Positions 17,843-28,333 of a stretch of DNA of 64,000 nt are shown here, piece after piece. Origin of the DNA: Pseudomonas putida (GTDB lineage: Bacteria; Pseudomonadota; Gammaproteobacteria; Pseudomonadales; Pseudomonadaceae); the NCBI RefSeq assembly GCF_016406145.1, contig NZ_CP066306.1, positions 186,001 through 250,000 of the forward strand, given 5' to 3'. A program made the translations under genes and the position numbers. Under the pieces are notes generated by a model, which made no database searches, was not told the DNA's origin, and saw only the letters and a program-made list of their open reading frames with translations. How positions within the stretch are numbered: the stretch's first letter is position 1; the number at the start of each line of letters is the position of its first letter.

Positions 17843-19144
17843 ATGCGAGTTCTGGTACTTGGTAGCGGTGTAATCGGAACCGCCAGTGCCTATTACCTGG
17901 CCCGGCAAGGTTTTGAAGTGACTGTGGTCGATCGCCAACCGGCGGTGGCGATGGAAACCAGCTTCGCCAACGCAGGCCAGATCTCGCCCGGCTACGCCTC
18001 GCCGTGGGCTGCTCCAGGCGTGCCGCTCAAAGCCATCAAGTGGCTGCTGGAGCGCCACGCGCCATTGGCCATCAAGCTGACCGGCGACGTCGACCAGTAC
18101 CTGTGGATGGCACAGATGCTGCGCAACTGCACCGCCAGCCGGTATGCAGTGAACAAGGAGCGCATGGTGCGCCTGTCTGAGTACAGCCGCGATTGCCTCG
18201 ACGAACTGCGCGCCGAAACCGGTATCGCCTACGAAAGCCGTACTCTGGGCACTACTCAGCTGTTCCGTACCCAGGCTCAGCTTGATGCTGCTGCCAAGGA
18301 CATCGCAGTGCTCGAGCAGTCGGGCGTGCCCTATGAACTGCTGGACCGCGATGGCATTGCTCGCGTCGAACCTGCCTTGGCTGGGGTCAAGGACATTCTT
18401 GCCGGCGCCCTGCGCCTGCCCAACGACCAGACCGGCGATTGCCAGCTGTTCACCACCAAGCTTGCTGAAATGGCCCTCAAGCTGGGTGTCGAATTCCGCT
18501 TTGGCCAGGACATCCAGCGCCTGGACTTCGCCGGTGACCGAATCAACGGCGTATGGGTCGACGGCAAGCTGGAAACCGCCGACCGCTACGTGCTGGCGCT
18601 GGGCAGCTACTCGCCGCAGATGCTCAAACCGCTGGGTATCAAGGCGCCGGTGTACCCGCTCAAGGGTTATTCGCTGACCGTGCCGATCACCAACGCCGAC
18701 ATGGCGCCGACCTCGACCATTCTCGATGAGACCTACAAGGTCGCCATCACCCGCTTCGACAACCGTATCCGTGTCGGTGGAATGGCTGAGATAGCCGGTT
18801 TTGACCTGTCGCTTAACCCACGCCGGCGCGAAACACTGGAGATGATCGTCAACGACCTTTATCCTCGCGGCGGTGACCTGAGCCAGGCCAGTTTCTGGAC
18901 CGGTCTGCGTCCGGCGACCCCGGATGGAACCCCGATTGTGGGTGCCACCGCATTCCGTAACCTGTTCCTCAACACCGGCCACGGAACTCTGGGTTGGACC
19001 ATGGCCTGTGGTTCCGGGCGCCTGCTGGCTGACCTGATTGCGCGCAAAAAGCCGCAAATCAGCGCTGAAGGGCTGGATATTTCACGGTATGGCAAAACCC
19101 GGGAAGTCGCCAAGCAAGGCCATACAGCGCCCGTGCATCAGTAA
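17843..19144 (+). CDS. dadA: D-amino acid dehydrogenase small subunit
   Basis: DadA (433 residues) is an FAD-dependent, membrane-associated enzyme that oxidises D-alanine to pyruvate and ammonia and passes electrons to the respiratory chain. The N-terminus [19 protein letters not shown] is the Rossmann FAD motif, and the C-terminal [16 protein letters not shown] is typical of DadA. ATG 17843 has GAGGG upstream and matches the family start. dadX follows after a REP pair. In P. aeruginosa a small RidA-family gene lies between dadA and dadX; it is missing here. Confidence 0.97.
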   Translation: MRVLVLGSGVIGTASAYYLARQGFEVTVVDRQPAVAMETSFANAGQISPGYASPWAAPGVPLKAIKWLLERHAPLAIKLTGDVDQYLWMAQMLRNCTASRYAVNKERMVRLSEYSRDCLDELRAETGIAYESRTLGTTQLFRTQAQLDAAAKDIAVLEQSGVPYELLDRDGIARVEPALAGVKDILAGALRLPNDQTGDCQLFTTKLAEMALKLGVEFRFGQDIQRLDFAGDRINGVWVDGKLETADRYVLALGSYSPQMLKPLGIKAPVYPLKGYSLTVPITNADMAPTSTILDETYKVAITRFDNRIRVGGMAEIAGFDLSLNPRRRETLEMIVNDLYPRGGDLSQASFWTGLRPATPDGTPIVGATAFRNLFLNTGHGTLGWTMACGSGRLLADLIARKKPQISAEGLDISRYGKTREVAKQGHTAPVHQ

Positions 19145-19161
19145 TCGGCCTGCTATACCGG

Positions 19162-19228
19162 CCTCATCGCTGGCACGCCGGCTCCTACACTGACCCTGTG
19201 GGAACCGGCTTGCCGGCGATGAATCCAA
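19162..19228. repeat. Inverted pair of REP elements between dadA and dadX
   Basis: Two copies of the TCGCCGGCAAGCCGG-type element, one diverged (TCGCTGGCACGCCGG), face each other with about 20 bp between them. Confidence 0.75.
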
Positions 19229-19265
19229 CACTGTTTTCAACCTGAACCACCATAAGGCTGCCGCC

Positions 19266-20339
19266 ATGCGTCCCGCCCGTGCCCTGATCGACCTCCAAGC
19301 CCTGCGTCACAACTACCGCCTTGCCCGGGAACTGACCGGCGCCAAGGCCCTCGCCGTGATCAAGGCCGACGCCTACGGCCACGGTGCCGTGCGTTGCGCT
19401 CTTGCGCTGGAAGCCGAAGCCGATGGCTTTGCCGTTGCGTGTATCGAAGAGGCGCTGGAGTTGCGAGCGGCGGGTATCAAGGCTCCGATGCTGCTGCTTG
19501 AAGGCTTCTTCGAAGCCAGCGAGCTTTCGCTGATCGCCGAGCACGACCTGTGGTGCGTAGTGCATTCGTTGTGGCAGCTGGAGGCCATCGAAAAGACGCC
19601 CGTGCACAAGCCATTGACCCTCTGGCTCAAGCTCGACAGCGGCATGCACCGTGTCGGCCTGCACCCCAAGGACTATCACGAGGCTTACCAGCGCCTGCTG
19701 GCCAGCGGCAAGGTTGCGCGCATCGTGCTGATGAGCCATTTCGCCCGTGCCGACGAGCTGGATGCCGATGCCACTGAGCAACAGATTGCCGTATTCGAGG
19801 CTGCCCGCCAGGGCTTGGCTGCCGAATGCAGCCTGCGTAACTCGCCCGGCGTGCTTGCCTGGCCTCATGCCCCGAGCGATTGGGTGCGCCCTGGCATCAT
19901 GCTGTATGGCGCAACACCGTTCGAGGTAGCGCAAGCCCAGGCCGAGCGCCTGCAGCCGGTGATGACCCTGCAATCGCGGGTGATCAGCGTGCGTGAGTTG
20001 CCTGCTGGCGAGCCGGTGGGCTATGGCGCCAAGTTCATCAGCCCACGCCCCACCCGAGTGGGCGTGGTTGCCATGGGCTACGCCGACGGCTACCCCCGGC
20101 AAGCCCCCACCGGCACGCCGGTGATGGTCGCCGGCAAGCGCAGCCAGCTGATTGGCCGCGTTTCCATGGACATGCTGTGCATCGACCTGACCGACGTGCC
20201 CGAAGCGACCATCGGCAGCCCGGTCGAGCTATGGGGCAAGCACGTGTTGGCCAGTGAAGTCGCCATGCACGCAGGGACCATCCCCTACCAGATCTTCTGT
20301 AACCTCAAACGCGTGCCGCTGGACTATTTCGGCGAATGA
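19266..20339 (+). CDS. dadX: Catabolic alanine racemase
   Basis: The 357-residue PLP enzyme racemises L- and D-alanine. The PLP-lysine is K33 in [10 protein letters not shown], and the catalytic tyrosine region [10 protein letters not shown] lies in the C-terminal half. With dadA it completes L-alanine use: DadX makes D-alanine, DadA oxidises it. A regulator gene of the PauR type follows about 110 bp downstream. Confidence 0.96.
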   Translation: MRPARALIDLQALRHNYRLARELTGAKALAVIKADAYGHGAVRCALALEAEADGFAVACIEEALELRAAGIKAPMLLLEGFFEASELSLIAEHDLWCVVHSLWQLEAIEKTPVHKPLTLWLKLDSGMHRVGLHPKDYHEAYQRLLASGKVARIVLMSHFARADELDADATEQQIAVFEAARQGLAAECSLRNSPGVLAWPHAPSDWVRPGIMLYGATPFEVAQAQAERLQPVMTLQSRVISVRELPAGEPVGYGAKFISPRPTRVGVVAMGYADGYPRQAPTGTPVMVAGKRSQLIGRVSMDMLCIDLTDVPEATIGSPVELWGKHVLASEVAMHAGTIPYQIFCNLKRVPLDYFGE

Positions 20340-20449
20340 CACGTTGAAGCGGACAGCCTGAGGGGCGGTGTGTTGTAAATACTGAACGGCATTGCCATGA
20401 TATCGTTCACATTCACCCCGCCATCTCACCGTTTCAGGAGGCTCCAGCT

Positions 20450-20998
20450 TTGGACGTCGGCGAACGACTGCAAGCCATCCGCAAGCTCAAGGGCCTGTCC
20501 CAGCGTGAACTCGCCAAGCGTGCGGGCGTGACCAACAGCACCATCTCGATGATCGAGAAGAACAGTGTGAGCCCCTCTATCAGCTCGCTGCGCAAGGTGC
20601 TAAGCGGCATTCCAATGTCCATGGTCGAGTTTTTCTCCGTGGAACTGGAAGCGGAAAGCCACGCCCAGATTGTGTACAAGGCCCATGAACTGATCGACAT
20701 TTCCGACGGTGCAGTGACGATGAAGCTGGTGGGCAAGTCGCATCCCAACCGTGCCATTGCCTTCCTTACCGAGGTCTATCCGCCGGGTGCCGACACCGGA
20801 GCGGAGATGCTCACCCACGATGGCGAAGAGACCGGCATCCTCCTTGAAGGCCGCCTGGAACTGGTGGTTGGCACCGAGACCTTCGTCCTCGAAGAAGGTG
20901 ACAGCTACTATTTCGAGAGCACCCGCCCGCACCGTTTCCGCAACCCTTTCGATGAGCCGGCCCGGCTGATCAGCGCTGCAACGCCGTCGAACTTTTGA
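20450..20998 (+). CDS. pauR: XRE-cupin transcriptional regulator (PauR/PuuR-like)
   Basis: The 182-residue protein has an N-terminal Xre helix-turn-helix (about 5-60, LSQRELAKRAGVTNSTISMI) and a C-terminal cupin sensor domain (about 110-180). The architecture and position between dadX and a cytochrome c5 gene match P. aeruginosa PA5301, PauR, which represses gamma-glutamylated polyamine catabolism until putrescine or cadaverine is present. Translation starts at TTG 20450, with AGGAGG nine bases upstream; no ATG or GTG in this frame fits better. Likely targets in the window are pauC and pauB4. Confidence 0.88.
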   Translation: MDVGERLQAIRKLKGLSQRELAKRAGVTNSTISMIEKNSVSPSISSLRKVLSGIPMSMVEFFSVELEAESHAQIVYKAHELIDISDGAVTMKLVGKSHPNRAIAFLTEVYPPGADTGAEMLTHDGEETGILLEGRLELVVGTETFVLEEGDSYYFESTRPHRFRNPFDEPARLISAATPSNF

Positions 20999-21134
20999 TC
21001 CAGCGCAGTGCATTGATTCGGCAATACCCCTTTCCCGAGTAGGGTCGTTTCACGGCTTCCGGGTTCCCGCTATACTTTTCAACGCTCGCATTACCGTGGC
21101 CGCGGGCGTGATTAGCCACCATGAGGGTGTTCGC

Positions 21135-21557
21135 GTGAACCAAATCAAGAAGATGCTGGCCGTACCAGCAGCCGTATTCGCCCTTTGGGCAATGAGCGCA
21201 ACCGCTGCGACCAACGATGACATTGCCAAACGCCTGGAGCCGGTTGGCCAAGTGTGCGTCCAGGGCCAGGAATGCAAGGGCATGGAGGTGGCCGCTTCGG
21301 CTGGCGGTGGCGGTGCCAAGACACCGGATGAAATCATCGCCAAGCATTGCAACGCCTGCCATGGCAGCGGCCTGCTCGGCGCGCCGAAAATTGGCGACAC
21401 CGCTGCGTGGAAAGAGCGCGCCGATCACCAGGGCGGCCTTGACGGCATCCTGGCCAAGGCCATCACCGGGATCAACGCCATGCCCCCCAAGGGCACCTGC
21501 GCCGATTGCTCGGATGATGACCTCAAAGCGGCCATCCAGAAAATGTCCGGGCTTTGA
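21135..21557 (+). CDS. Cytochrome c5
   Basis: The 140-residue protein starts with a signal peptide (cleavage near SATA-AT, about residue 24) and has one haem c site, CNACHGSG, plus a second cysteine pair (CADC) typical of cytochrome c5 of pseudomonads, and an axial methionine in INAMPPKG. It is a periplasmic single-haem electron carrier. The start is GTG 21135 with GAGGG before it; the upstream ATG at 21121 is out of frame. It lies next to pauR, as cycB does in P. aeruginosa. Confidence 0.92.
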   Translation: MNQIKKMLAVPAAVFALWAMSATAATNDDIAKRLEPVGQVCVQGQECKGMEVAASAGGGGAKTPDEIIAKHCNACHGSGLLGAPKIGDTAAWKERADHQGGLDGILAKAITGINAMPPKGTCADCSDDDLKAAIQKMSGL

Positions 21558-21675
21558 GCCTGGGTTGAATTGCCAATAGCCCGCCTTCCATGGCGGGCTT
21601 TGTCTTTGCGCAGGCAACGAACCCGCGCCGGTTCATGTCCAACCCCTGAACCCACGGAAGATTCAGGAGGCCAAG

Positions 21676-23535
21676 ATGCACCTATGCTCCATCGACCAGG
21701 CAGTCGAGCAGGTCTTGTCACGCCTACCCGCGCATATCCACATGGGCCTGCCGCTGGGTCTTGGCAAACCCAATGCCTTCGTCAATGCGTTGTACGCCCG
21801 GGTGCGTGACCTGCCAGAGCGCCGCTTGACGATCTACACGGCCTTGTCGCTTGGCCGCCCACCTTTGGGCGACGGCCTGCAACGGCGCTTCCTCGAGCCC
21901 TTCATCGAACGTGTGTTCGCCGACTACCAGGAGCTCACCTATCTCGCCGACCTGCGCAATGACCAACTGCCGCCGAACATCCGCGTCGAGCAGTTTTTCA
22001 TGCAGCCCGGCGGCCTGTTGCACAGTGATTGCGCGCAGCAGGAGTACGTCAGCAGCAACTACAGCCATGCAGCCCGCGACATCAACGCCAAGGGTCTCAA
22101 CCTGATCGCGCAACTGGTAGCCGCCACACCGGAAAGGCCAGTGCACTTGAGCCTGGCCTGCAACCCCGACATCACCCTCGACCTGCTGCCGATGATCGCC
22201 AAGCGCCGTGAGGCCGGTGAAACCATCCTCATGCTCGGACAGGTGCATGCCGAGCTGCCCTACATGCCCGGCGATTCGGAGTTGGGCATGGAGGCGTTCG
22301 ACCTGCTGATCGATCAGGTGGAACAAAGTCGGCTGTTCTCCACCCCGAACATGCCGGTTACCACCCAGGACCATTGCATCGGCCTGCACGCCAGTACCCT
22401 GGTGCGCGATGGCGGCACCCTGCAGATCGGCATCGGCGCCATGGGTGATGCCGTGGCCGCTGCGTTGCTGGCGCGCCAAGGCGACAATTCTGGTTACCGA
22501 GCACTGATGGGCGAGCTGGATGTAGGGCCGTGGCAAACCCTGATCGAGCGGGAAGGGGGGCTCGATGCTTTCGGCCAAGGCCTCTACGGTTGCAGTGAGA
22601 TGTTCGTCAACGGCCTGCTGGCTCTCGCCGAAGCCGGGGTGGTGCGGCGCCCTGCTGACGAGCAAGGCGTACTGGTTCACGGCGGCTTCTTCCTCGGCCC
22701 GCAGGCGTTCTATCAGCGCTTGCGGGAGATGCCGCTGGAGCAGCGCGCTCAGTTTGCCATGACGCGCATCAGCTTCATCAACGAGCTGTATGGCCAGGAA
22801 GAACTGAAGCGCCGCCAGCGGCGTGATGCCCGCTTCATAAACACAGTGTTCACCATGACGCTGCTCGGCGCGGGGGTAGCCGACCAGCTGGAGGATGGCC
22901 GCGTGCTCAGCGGCGTGGGCGGGCAATACAACTTCGTCGCACAGGGGCACGCGCTGGAGGGCGGGCGATCCATCCTGTTGCTGCGCAGTTGGCGCGAGGC
23001 CGGCGGCGAGGTCAGCTCAAACCTGCTCTGGGCCTACGGCCATTGCACCATCCCCCGGCACTTGCGCGACATCGTCGTGACCGAGTACGGCATCGCCGAT
23101 TTGCGTGGGCAGACTGACAGCGAAGTGATCGCACGGCTGCTGGCGATCAGTGATTCGAGGTTCCAGGGCGATCTGATCGAGCAGGCCAAGCAGGCCGGCA
23201 AGCTCGCAAAAGACTTTCAGCTGGATGCGCGGTTTACCGACAACACGCCTGAGCGACTTGAGCAAATCAGGGCGCGGCATTCGCGGCTGTTCCCGGAGTA
23301 TCCGTTGGGGACTGATTTCACGGCCGAGGAACGGGACTTGTTGCGGGCTTTGAGCTGGCTCAAAAGCAAGTTCAGGTTGAGCGAGGTGCTGGAGCTGGGC
23401 AAGGCAGCGCTGGATGCACCGGGGCCGGAGGGGTATGCGGCGCAGTTGGCGCGCATGCAACTGGATGAGCCACGAGGGCTCAAAGAAGAGCTGTATCAGC
23501 GGTTGCTATTGGCAGGATTGGCGGCGACGCGGTGA
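21676..23535 (+). CDS. Acetyl-CoA hydrolase/transferase family protein
   Basis: The protein has 619 residues, in the size range of the longer members of the acetyl-CoA hydrolase/CoA-transferase family. The family segment VVTEYGIADLRGQTD is present near residue 470 and GVGGQYNFV precedes it; these belong to the CoA-transferase fold that carries the catalytic glutamate. It may move CoA between acetyl-CoA and another acid or hydrolyse it. The ATG has AGGAGG seven bases upstream. It is the last rightward gene before a REP pair and convergent xpt. Substrate is not evident. Confidence 0.88.
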   Translation: MHLCSIDQAVEQVLSRLPAHIHMGLPLGLGKPNAFVNALYARVRDLPERRLTIYTALSLGRPPLGDGLQRRFLEPFIERVFADYQELTYLADLRNDQLPPNIRVEQFFMQPGGLLHSDCAQQEYVSSNYSHAARDINAKGLNLIAQLVAATPERPVHLSLACNPDITLDLLPMIAKRREAGETILMLGQVHAELPYMPGDSELGMEAFDLLIDQVEQSRLFSTPNMPVTTQDHCIGLHASTLVRDGGTLQIGIGAMGDAVAAALLARQGDNSGYRALMGELDVGPWQTLIEREGGLDAFGQGLYGCSEMFVNGLLALAEAGVVRRPADEQGVLVHGGFFLGPQAFYQRLREMPLEQRAQFAMTRISFINELYGQEELKRRQRRDARFINTVFTMTLLGAGVADQLEDGRVLSGVGGQYNFVAQGHALEGGRSILLLRSWREAGGEVSSNLLWAYGHCTIPRHLRDIVVTEYGIADLRGQTDSEVIARLLAISDSRFQGDLIEQAKQAGKLAKDFQLDARFTDNTPERLEQIRARHSRLFPEYPLGTDFTAEERDLLRALSWLKSKFRLSEVLELGKAALDAPGPEGYAAQLARMQLDEPRGLKEELYQRLLLAGLAATR

Positions 23536-23560
23536 TTGCCGGCGCTGCTTTGCAGCCCAT

Positions 23561-23641
23561 CGCGACACAAGGCCGCTCCTACAGAAGCTCGGCGGTCCTG
23601 TAGGAGCGGCCTTGCGTCGCGAAGGGCCGCATAGCGGCCCC
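23561..23641. repeat. Inverted REP pair (TCGCGACxCAAGGCCGCTCCTACA family)
   Basis: The arm CGCGACACAAGGCCGCTCCTACA is repeated in inverse orientation as TGTAGGAGCGGCCTTGCGTCGCG, followed by the small hairpin GGGCCGCATAGCGGCCC. It lies between convergent genes and probably also ends transcription. Confidence 0.88.
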
Positions 23642-23649
23642 AATGGCCG

Positions 23650-24267
<618 letters not shown>

Positions 24268-24285
24268 TTAAAGAGTAATGGTTGA

Positions 24286-26295
24286 TCAGCGTTTGAGCAT
24301 TGCCCGGATATCGGCCAGTGCGTTGTTGCCACGCGCGGCTTTGACTTCCACTGGCGCATCGTCCAGGCCTTCCCAGGCCAGGTCGTCCGGCGGCAGTTCG
24401 TCGAGGAACCGGCTGGGCGTGCAGTCGATGATTTCGCCGTACTGCTTGCGTTTGGCAGCGAAGGTGAAGGCCAGGGTCTGGCGGGCGCGGGTAATGCCCA
24501 CGTAGGCCAGGCGGCGTTCCTCTTCGATGGTGTCGGCTTCGATGCTCGAGCGGTGGGGGAGGATTTCCTCCTCCATGCCCATGATGAACACGTAAGGGAA
24601 TTCCAGGCCTTTGGACGCGTGCAGGGTCATCATTTGCACCCCCTCGGCGTTTTCTTCCTCTTCCTGCTGGCGCTCGAGCATGTCGCGCAGCACCAGCTTG
24701 CCGATGGCGTCCTCGATGGTCATGTCACCCTCTTCGTCCTTCTCGAGGGTGTTCTTCAGCGCTTCGACCAGGAACCAGACGTTGCTGATGCGAAATTCCG
24801 CAGCCTTGTCGCTGGCCGTCTGCTGGCGGATCCAGTTTTCGTAGTCGATGTCGCGGATCATCTCGTGCAGCGCGGCAATCGGGTCTTCCAGGGCGACTTT
24901 GTGGCGCACGCCGTCGAGCCAGTGCTTGAAACGCTGCAGACGCTCGGTATAACGCGCGTCCAGATGCTCGCCCAGGCCCAGCTCCTCGCTGGCGGCATAC
25001 ATCGAGACGCCCCGTTCGGTGGCGTAGTTGCCGAGCTTTTCCAGGGTGGTCGAGCCGATCTCGCGGCGCGGTACGTTGATCACCCGCAGGTAGGCGTTAT
25101 CGTCGTCCGGGTTCACCAGCAAGCGCAGGTAGGCCATCAGGTCCTTGACCTCCTGACGGCCGAAGAAGCTGTTGCCGCCCGACAGGCGATACGGTACCTG
25201 GTGATGCTGCAGTTTCAGCTCGATCAGCTTGGCCTGGTAGTTGCCGCGGTAGAGGATGGCGAAGTCGCTGTAAGGGCGGTTGGTGCGCAGGTGCAAGGTG
25301 AGGATTTCCATGGCCACACGCTCGGCCTCGGCTTCCTCGTTCTTGCAGCGGATCACACGGATTTCGTCGCCCACGCCCATCTCGCTCCACAGCTGCTTCT
25401 CGAACGCATGCGGATTGTTGGCGATCAGCACGTTGGCGCAGCGCAGGATGCGGCTGGTGGAGCGGTAGTTCTGTTCGAGCATGACGATTTTCAGGGAAGG
25501 GTAATCTTCCTTGAGCAGCATCAGGTTCTCGGGGCGCGCACCACGCCAGGCGTAGATCGACTGGTCATCGTCACCCACTACTGTGAACTGGTTGCGCATG
25601 CCGATCAGCATTTTCACCAGCAGGTACTGGCTGGCGTTGGTGTCCTGGTATTCGTCCACCAGCAGGTAGCGCACGCGGTTCTGCCAGCGCTCCAGCACTT
25701 CGGGGTGCTCCTGGAACAGCTTGACCGGCTGCAGGATCAGGTCGTCGAAGTCCACCGCGTTGAACGCCTTGAGCGTGCGCTGGTAGTGGGTATAGACAAT
25801 GGCGGCGGTCTGCTCGCGCGGGTTGCGCGCTTTTTCCAGGGCTTCGGCGGGCAGGATCAGGTCGTTCTTCCAGGCACCGATCATGTTCTTGATCTCGTCG
25901 ATGCCGTCGTCGCCGGAATATTCTTTCTGCATGATGTCCGACAGCAGCGCCTTGATGTCGGATTCGTCGAAGATCGAAAAGCCCGGCTTGTAGCCCAGCT
26001 TGTCGTGCTCCTTGCGGATGATGTTCAGGCCCAGGTTGTGGAAGGTACATACCGTCAGGCCCCGGCCTTCCCCCGGGCGCAGCAGGGTGGCGACCCGTTC
26101 CTTCATCTCGCGCGCGGCCTTGTTGGTGAAGGTCATCGCGACGATGTACTGGGCACGGATGCCGCAGTTCTGGATCAGGTGGGCAATCTTGCGCGTAATC
26201 ACGCTGGTCTTGCCGGAGCCTGCACCGGCGAGCACCAAAAGAGGGCCGCCGACGTAGTCACGGGCTTCCTGTTGCCTGGGATTGAGTCGGGACAT
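24286..26295 (-). CDS. rep: ATP-dependent DNA helicase Rep
   Basis: Rep is a 669-residue superfamily 1A 3'-5' helicase that clears proteins from DNA ahead of replication forks. The Walker A motif AGAGSGKT lies at residues 23-30; motif II VDEYQDTN, motif III GDDDQSIYAWRGA and motif VI VGITRARQ are all intact. ATG 26295 gives the family start MSRLNPRQQEA; the frame continues upstream but is not supported. The order xpt-rep is conserved in pseudomonads. Confidence 0.97.
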   Translation of the reverse strand: MSRLNPRQQEARDYVGGPLLVLAGAGSGKTSVITRKIAHLIQNCGIRAQYIVAMTFTNKAAREMKERVATLLRPGEGRGLTVCTFHNLGLNIIRKEHDKLGYKPGFSIFDESDIKALLSDIMQKEYSGDDGIDEIKNMIGAWKNDLILPAEALEKARNPREQTAAIVYTHYQRTLKAFNAVDFDDLILQPVKLFQEHPEVLERWQNRVRYLLVDEYQDTNASQYLLVKMLIGMRNQFTVVGDDDQSIYAWRGARPENLMLLKEDYPSLKIVMLEQNYRSTSRILRCANVLIANNPHAFEKQLWSEMGVGDEIRVIRCKNEEAEAERVAMEILTLHLRTNRPYSDFAILYRGNYQAKLIELKLQHHQVPYRLSGGNSFFGRQEVKDLMAYLRLLVNPDDDNAYLRVINVPRREIGSTTLEKLGNYATERGVSMYAASEELGLGEHLDARYTERLQRFKHWLDGVRHKVALEDPIAALHEMIRDIDYENWIRQQTASDKAAEFRISNVWFLVEALKNTLEKDEEGDMTIEDAIGKLVLRDMLERQQEEEENAEGVQMMTLHASKGLEFPYVFIMGMEEEILPHRSSIEADTIEEERRLAYVGITRARQTLAFTFAAKRKQYGEIIDCTPSRFLDELPPDDLAWEGLDDAPVEVKAARGNNALADIRAMLKR

Positions 26296-26592
26296 GCTAG
26301 AAACCGGGGGTCGCCAGAAAATAGCCGCGCATTCTAACAGGCATGGGGCCATTGTGGCGCGACCGTCTGACGTCTGAGTCAGACTTTGTATCGCGCATAG
26401 CATTAGTCAGGCTCATGCTATTCATGGAAAAAATCGTATTTGCTGGTTTATCCACTTTCGAGCAGGATGCACGTCAAAATGTGTCGGGACGCGCTGTGGG
26501 CAAGGATATGTCTAAAAGTGAAAATCATTTTCATTTATCCAGTAGCATACCCGGCCTCCCTCGTGCCACCGTCCCCGCTTTAAGGAGCCCGC

Positions 26593-28257
26593 TTGTCCAC
26601 GCCTGTCGAACCTTTGCGTTTGCTGTTGTTGGCTGATGAGCCGGAATGGGCCGCCTTGTTGCGCGAATGCCTGCTGCCGCTGAACGGTGCAGCGGTACTG
26701 CTGACTGCGCCCAACTGGGCTGCAGTCGACAGCCTTTTCAGCCAAGACCGCCAGGCCGTCATCCTGGCGACCCAGGCCCTGCAACCCGCGCCGGGGCGCT
26801 GCGAGCTGCCAACTATCCTGTTGCTTGACGATGAGCCGGTGGCCCCACCCACAGGCGTCAGCGACTGGCTGGTGCGCAGCCAGCTCAATGCCGATGCGCT
26901 TCGCCGTTCGTTGCGCCACGTGCGCGAACGTGGCGTGCTGGTGGCCACCTTGCAGCGCCTGGCCGAGCAGGACCCGCTGACCGGCATCGCCAACCGCCAG
27001 GGTTTTCAGGCCCTGCTGACGGCACGGCTGGCGGAGAACGACGGGCGCGGGGTGGCCCTTGGGCACCTGGACCTGGACAACTTTCGTCACGTCAACGATG
27101 CTCTCGGCCACCAGGGTGGCGACCGGCTGATCCTGCAGGTGGTGTCACGCCTGAAGCAGCAACTGGAGGCCGGCGACCAGCTGGCGCGCCTGGGCAGTGA
27201 TGAATTTGCCCTGCTGATCGACACCCGTCGCGACACCGGCCGCGCCGAGCGCATCGCCGAACGCATCGTCGAAGCCCTCGCCGAGCCTTATTGGATCGAC
27301 GGCGAAAGCCTGTTGCTTGGCTGCAGCCTGGGCCTGGCCCACGCCCGCGCGCAAAGTGGCGCCGACCCATTGATGTGGCATGCGCACATCGCCATGCGCC
27401 AGGCCAAGAGCAGCCAGGGCTGTACCTTTCATGTGTTCAATGAGCGGATCAACCGCAACGCCCGCAGCCTCGCCGACCTGGAAGGCGAACTGCGCAGGGC
27501 CCTGCGCCGTGATGAACTGGAGCTGCACTACCAGCCGCGACTGAACCTGGCCGATGGCAGCATCGTCGGCCTTGAGGCGCTGGTGCGCTGGCGTCATGCC
27601 GAGCGCGGCCTGTTGCCGCCGAGCGAGTTCGTGCCGCTGGCCGAGCAGAGCGGGCTGATCGTACCGTTGGGCTACTGGGTTATATCCCGTGCCCTGCGTG
27701 ACATGCAGGCCTTGCGCGAGAGCGGCCTGGCACCACTGCACATGGCGGTCAACCTGAGCTTTCGCCAGTTCCAGGACAGCCAGCTGCTGGCCACCCTGAG
27801 CCGGCTGATCATCGAGCATGGCGTCGATGCCCGCTGGCTGGAGTTCGAGCTGACCGAGACGGCGGTGATGCGCCGCAATGAGCTGGTCCGCCAGACCATG
27901 GATGCCCTGGGGCGCCTGGGCGTGCGCTTCTCGCTCGACGACTTCGGAACCGGCTTCTCATCCTTCGTGCACCTGAACAGCCTGCCGATCACCTTGCTGA
28001 AGGTCGATCGCAGCTTTGTCGCCGAAATGGAGATGCGCGAGGAAAACCGCAAGCTGGTGCACGCGATGATCAACCTGGCGCACAACCTCAACCTCGAGGT
28101 GGTGGCCGAGGGCGTTGAGAGCCCTGAGCAGATGGCCCTGCTACGCGAGTTTGGCTGTGACCAGGTGCAGGGGTTTCTGGTCAGCAAGCCACTGCCGGTG
28201 GATGAGCTGGTGGAATATCTGTCGGGAAGCGTCCCGCCTCAGGTGGTGAGTCTTTGA
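26593..28257 (+). CDS. GGDEF/EAL protein, probable c-di-GMP phosphodiesterase (ProE-like)
   Basis: The 554-residue protein has an N-terminal receiver-like region (about 1-115) without clear phospho-acceptor motifs, a GGDEF domain (about 125-285) and an EAL domain (about 300-545). The cyclase signature is RLGSDEF, so the first or second glycine is replaced by serine. The EAL domain keeps GLEALVRW, NLSFRQF, ELTET, DDFGTGFSS, KVDRSF and VVAEGVE, all needed for hydrolysis, so phosphodiesterase activity is likely. The start is TTG 26593 with AAGGAG upstream. The gene next to rep in P. aeruginosa (PA5295, ProE) is a known phosphodiesterase with a similar layout. Confidence 0.9.
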   Translation: MSTPVEPLRLLLLADEPEWAALLRECLLPLNGAAVLLTAPNWAAVDSLFSQDRQAVILATQALQPAPGRCELPTILLLDDEPVAPPTGVSDWLVRSQLNADALRRSLRHVRERGVLVATLQRLAEQDPLTGIANRQGFQALLTARLAENDGRGVALGHLDLDNFRHVNDALGHQGGDRLILQVVSRLKQQLEAGDQLARLGSDEFALLIDTRRDTGRAERIAERIVEALAEPYWIDGESLLLGCSLGLAHARAQSGADPLMWHAHIAMRQAKSSQGCTFHVFNERINRNARSLADLEGELRRALRRDELELHYQPRLNLADGSIVGLEALVRWRHAERGLLPPSEFVPLAEQSGLIVPLGYWVISRALRDMQALRESGLAPLHMAVNLSFRQFQDSQLLATLSRLIIEHGVDARWLEFELTETAVMRRNELVRQTMDALGRLGVRFSLDDFGTGFSSFVHLNSLPITLLKVDRSFVAEMEMREENRKLVHAMINLAHNLNLEVVAEGVESPEQMALLREFGCDQVQGFLVSKPLPVDELVEYLSGSVPPQVVSL

Positions 28258-28262
28258 GGCTG

Positions 28263-28309
28263 TAGGGGAGGGCTTTGCCCTCCTTTCGCGACGCAAGGCC
28301 GCTCCTGCA
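28263..28309. repeat. Terminator-like hairpin plus single REP element
   Basis: GGAGGGC/GCCCTCC hairpin is followed by TTCGCGACGCAAGGCCGCTC, one half of the second REP family. It separates two convergent genes. Confidence 0.75.
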
Positions 28310-28333
28310 AGCAGTGCAAGACAGCCCCGGCAA

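Noticed and set aside
24553..26337. 594-codon open frame on the plus strand
   Set aside because: Antisense shadow of rep, which has all helicase motifs in the other direction.
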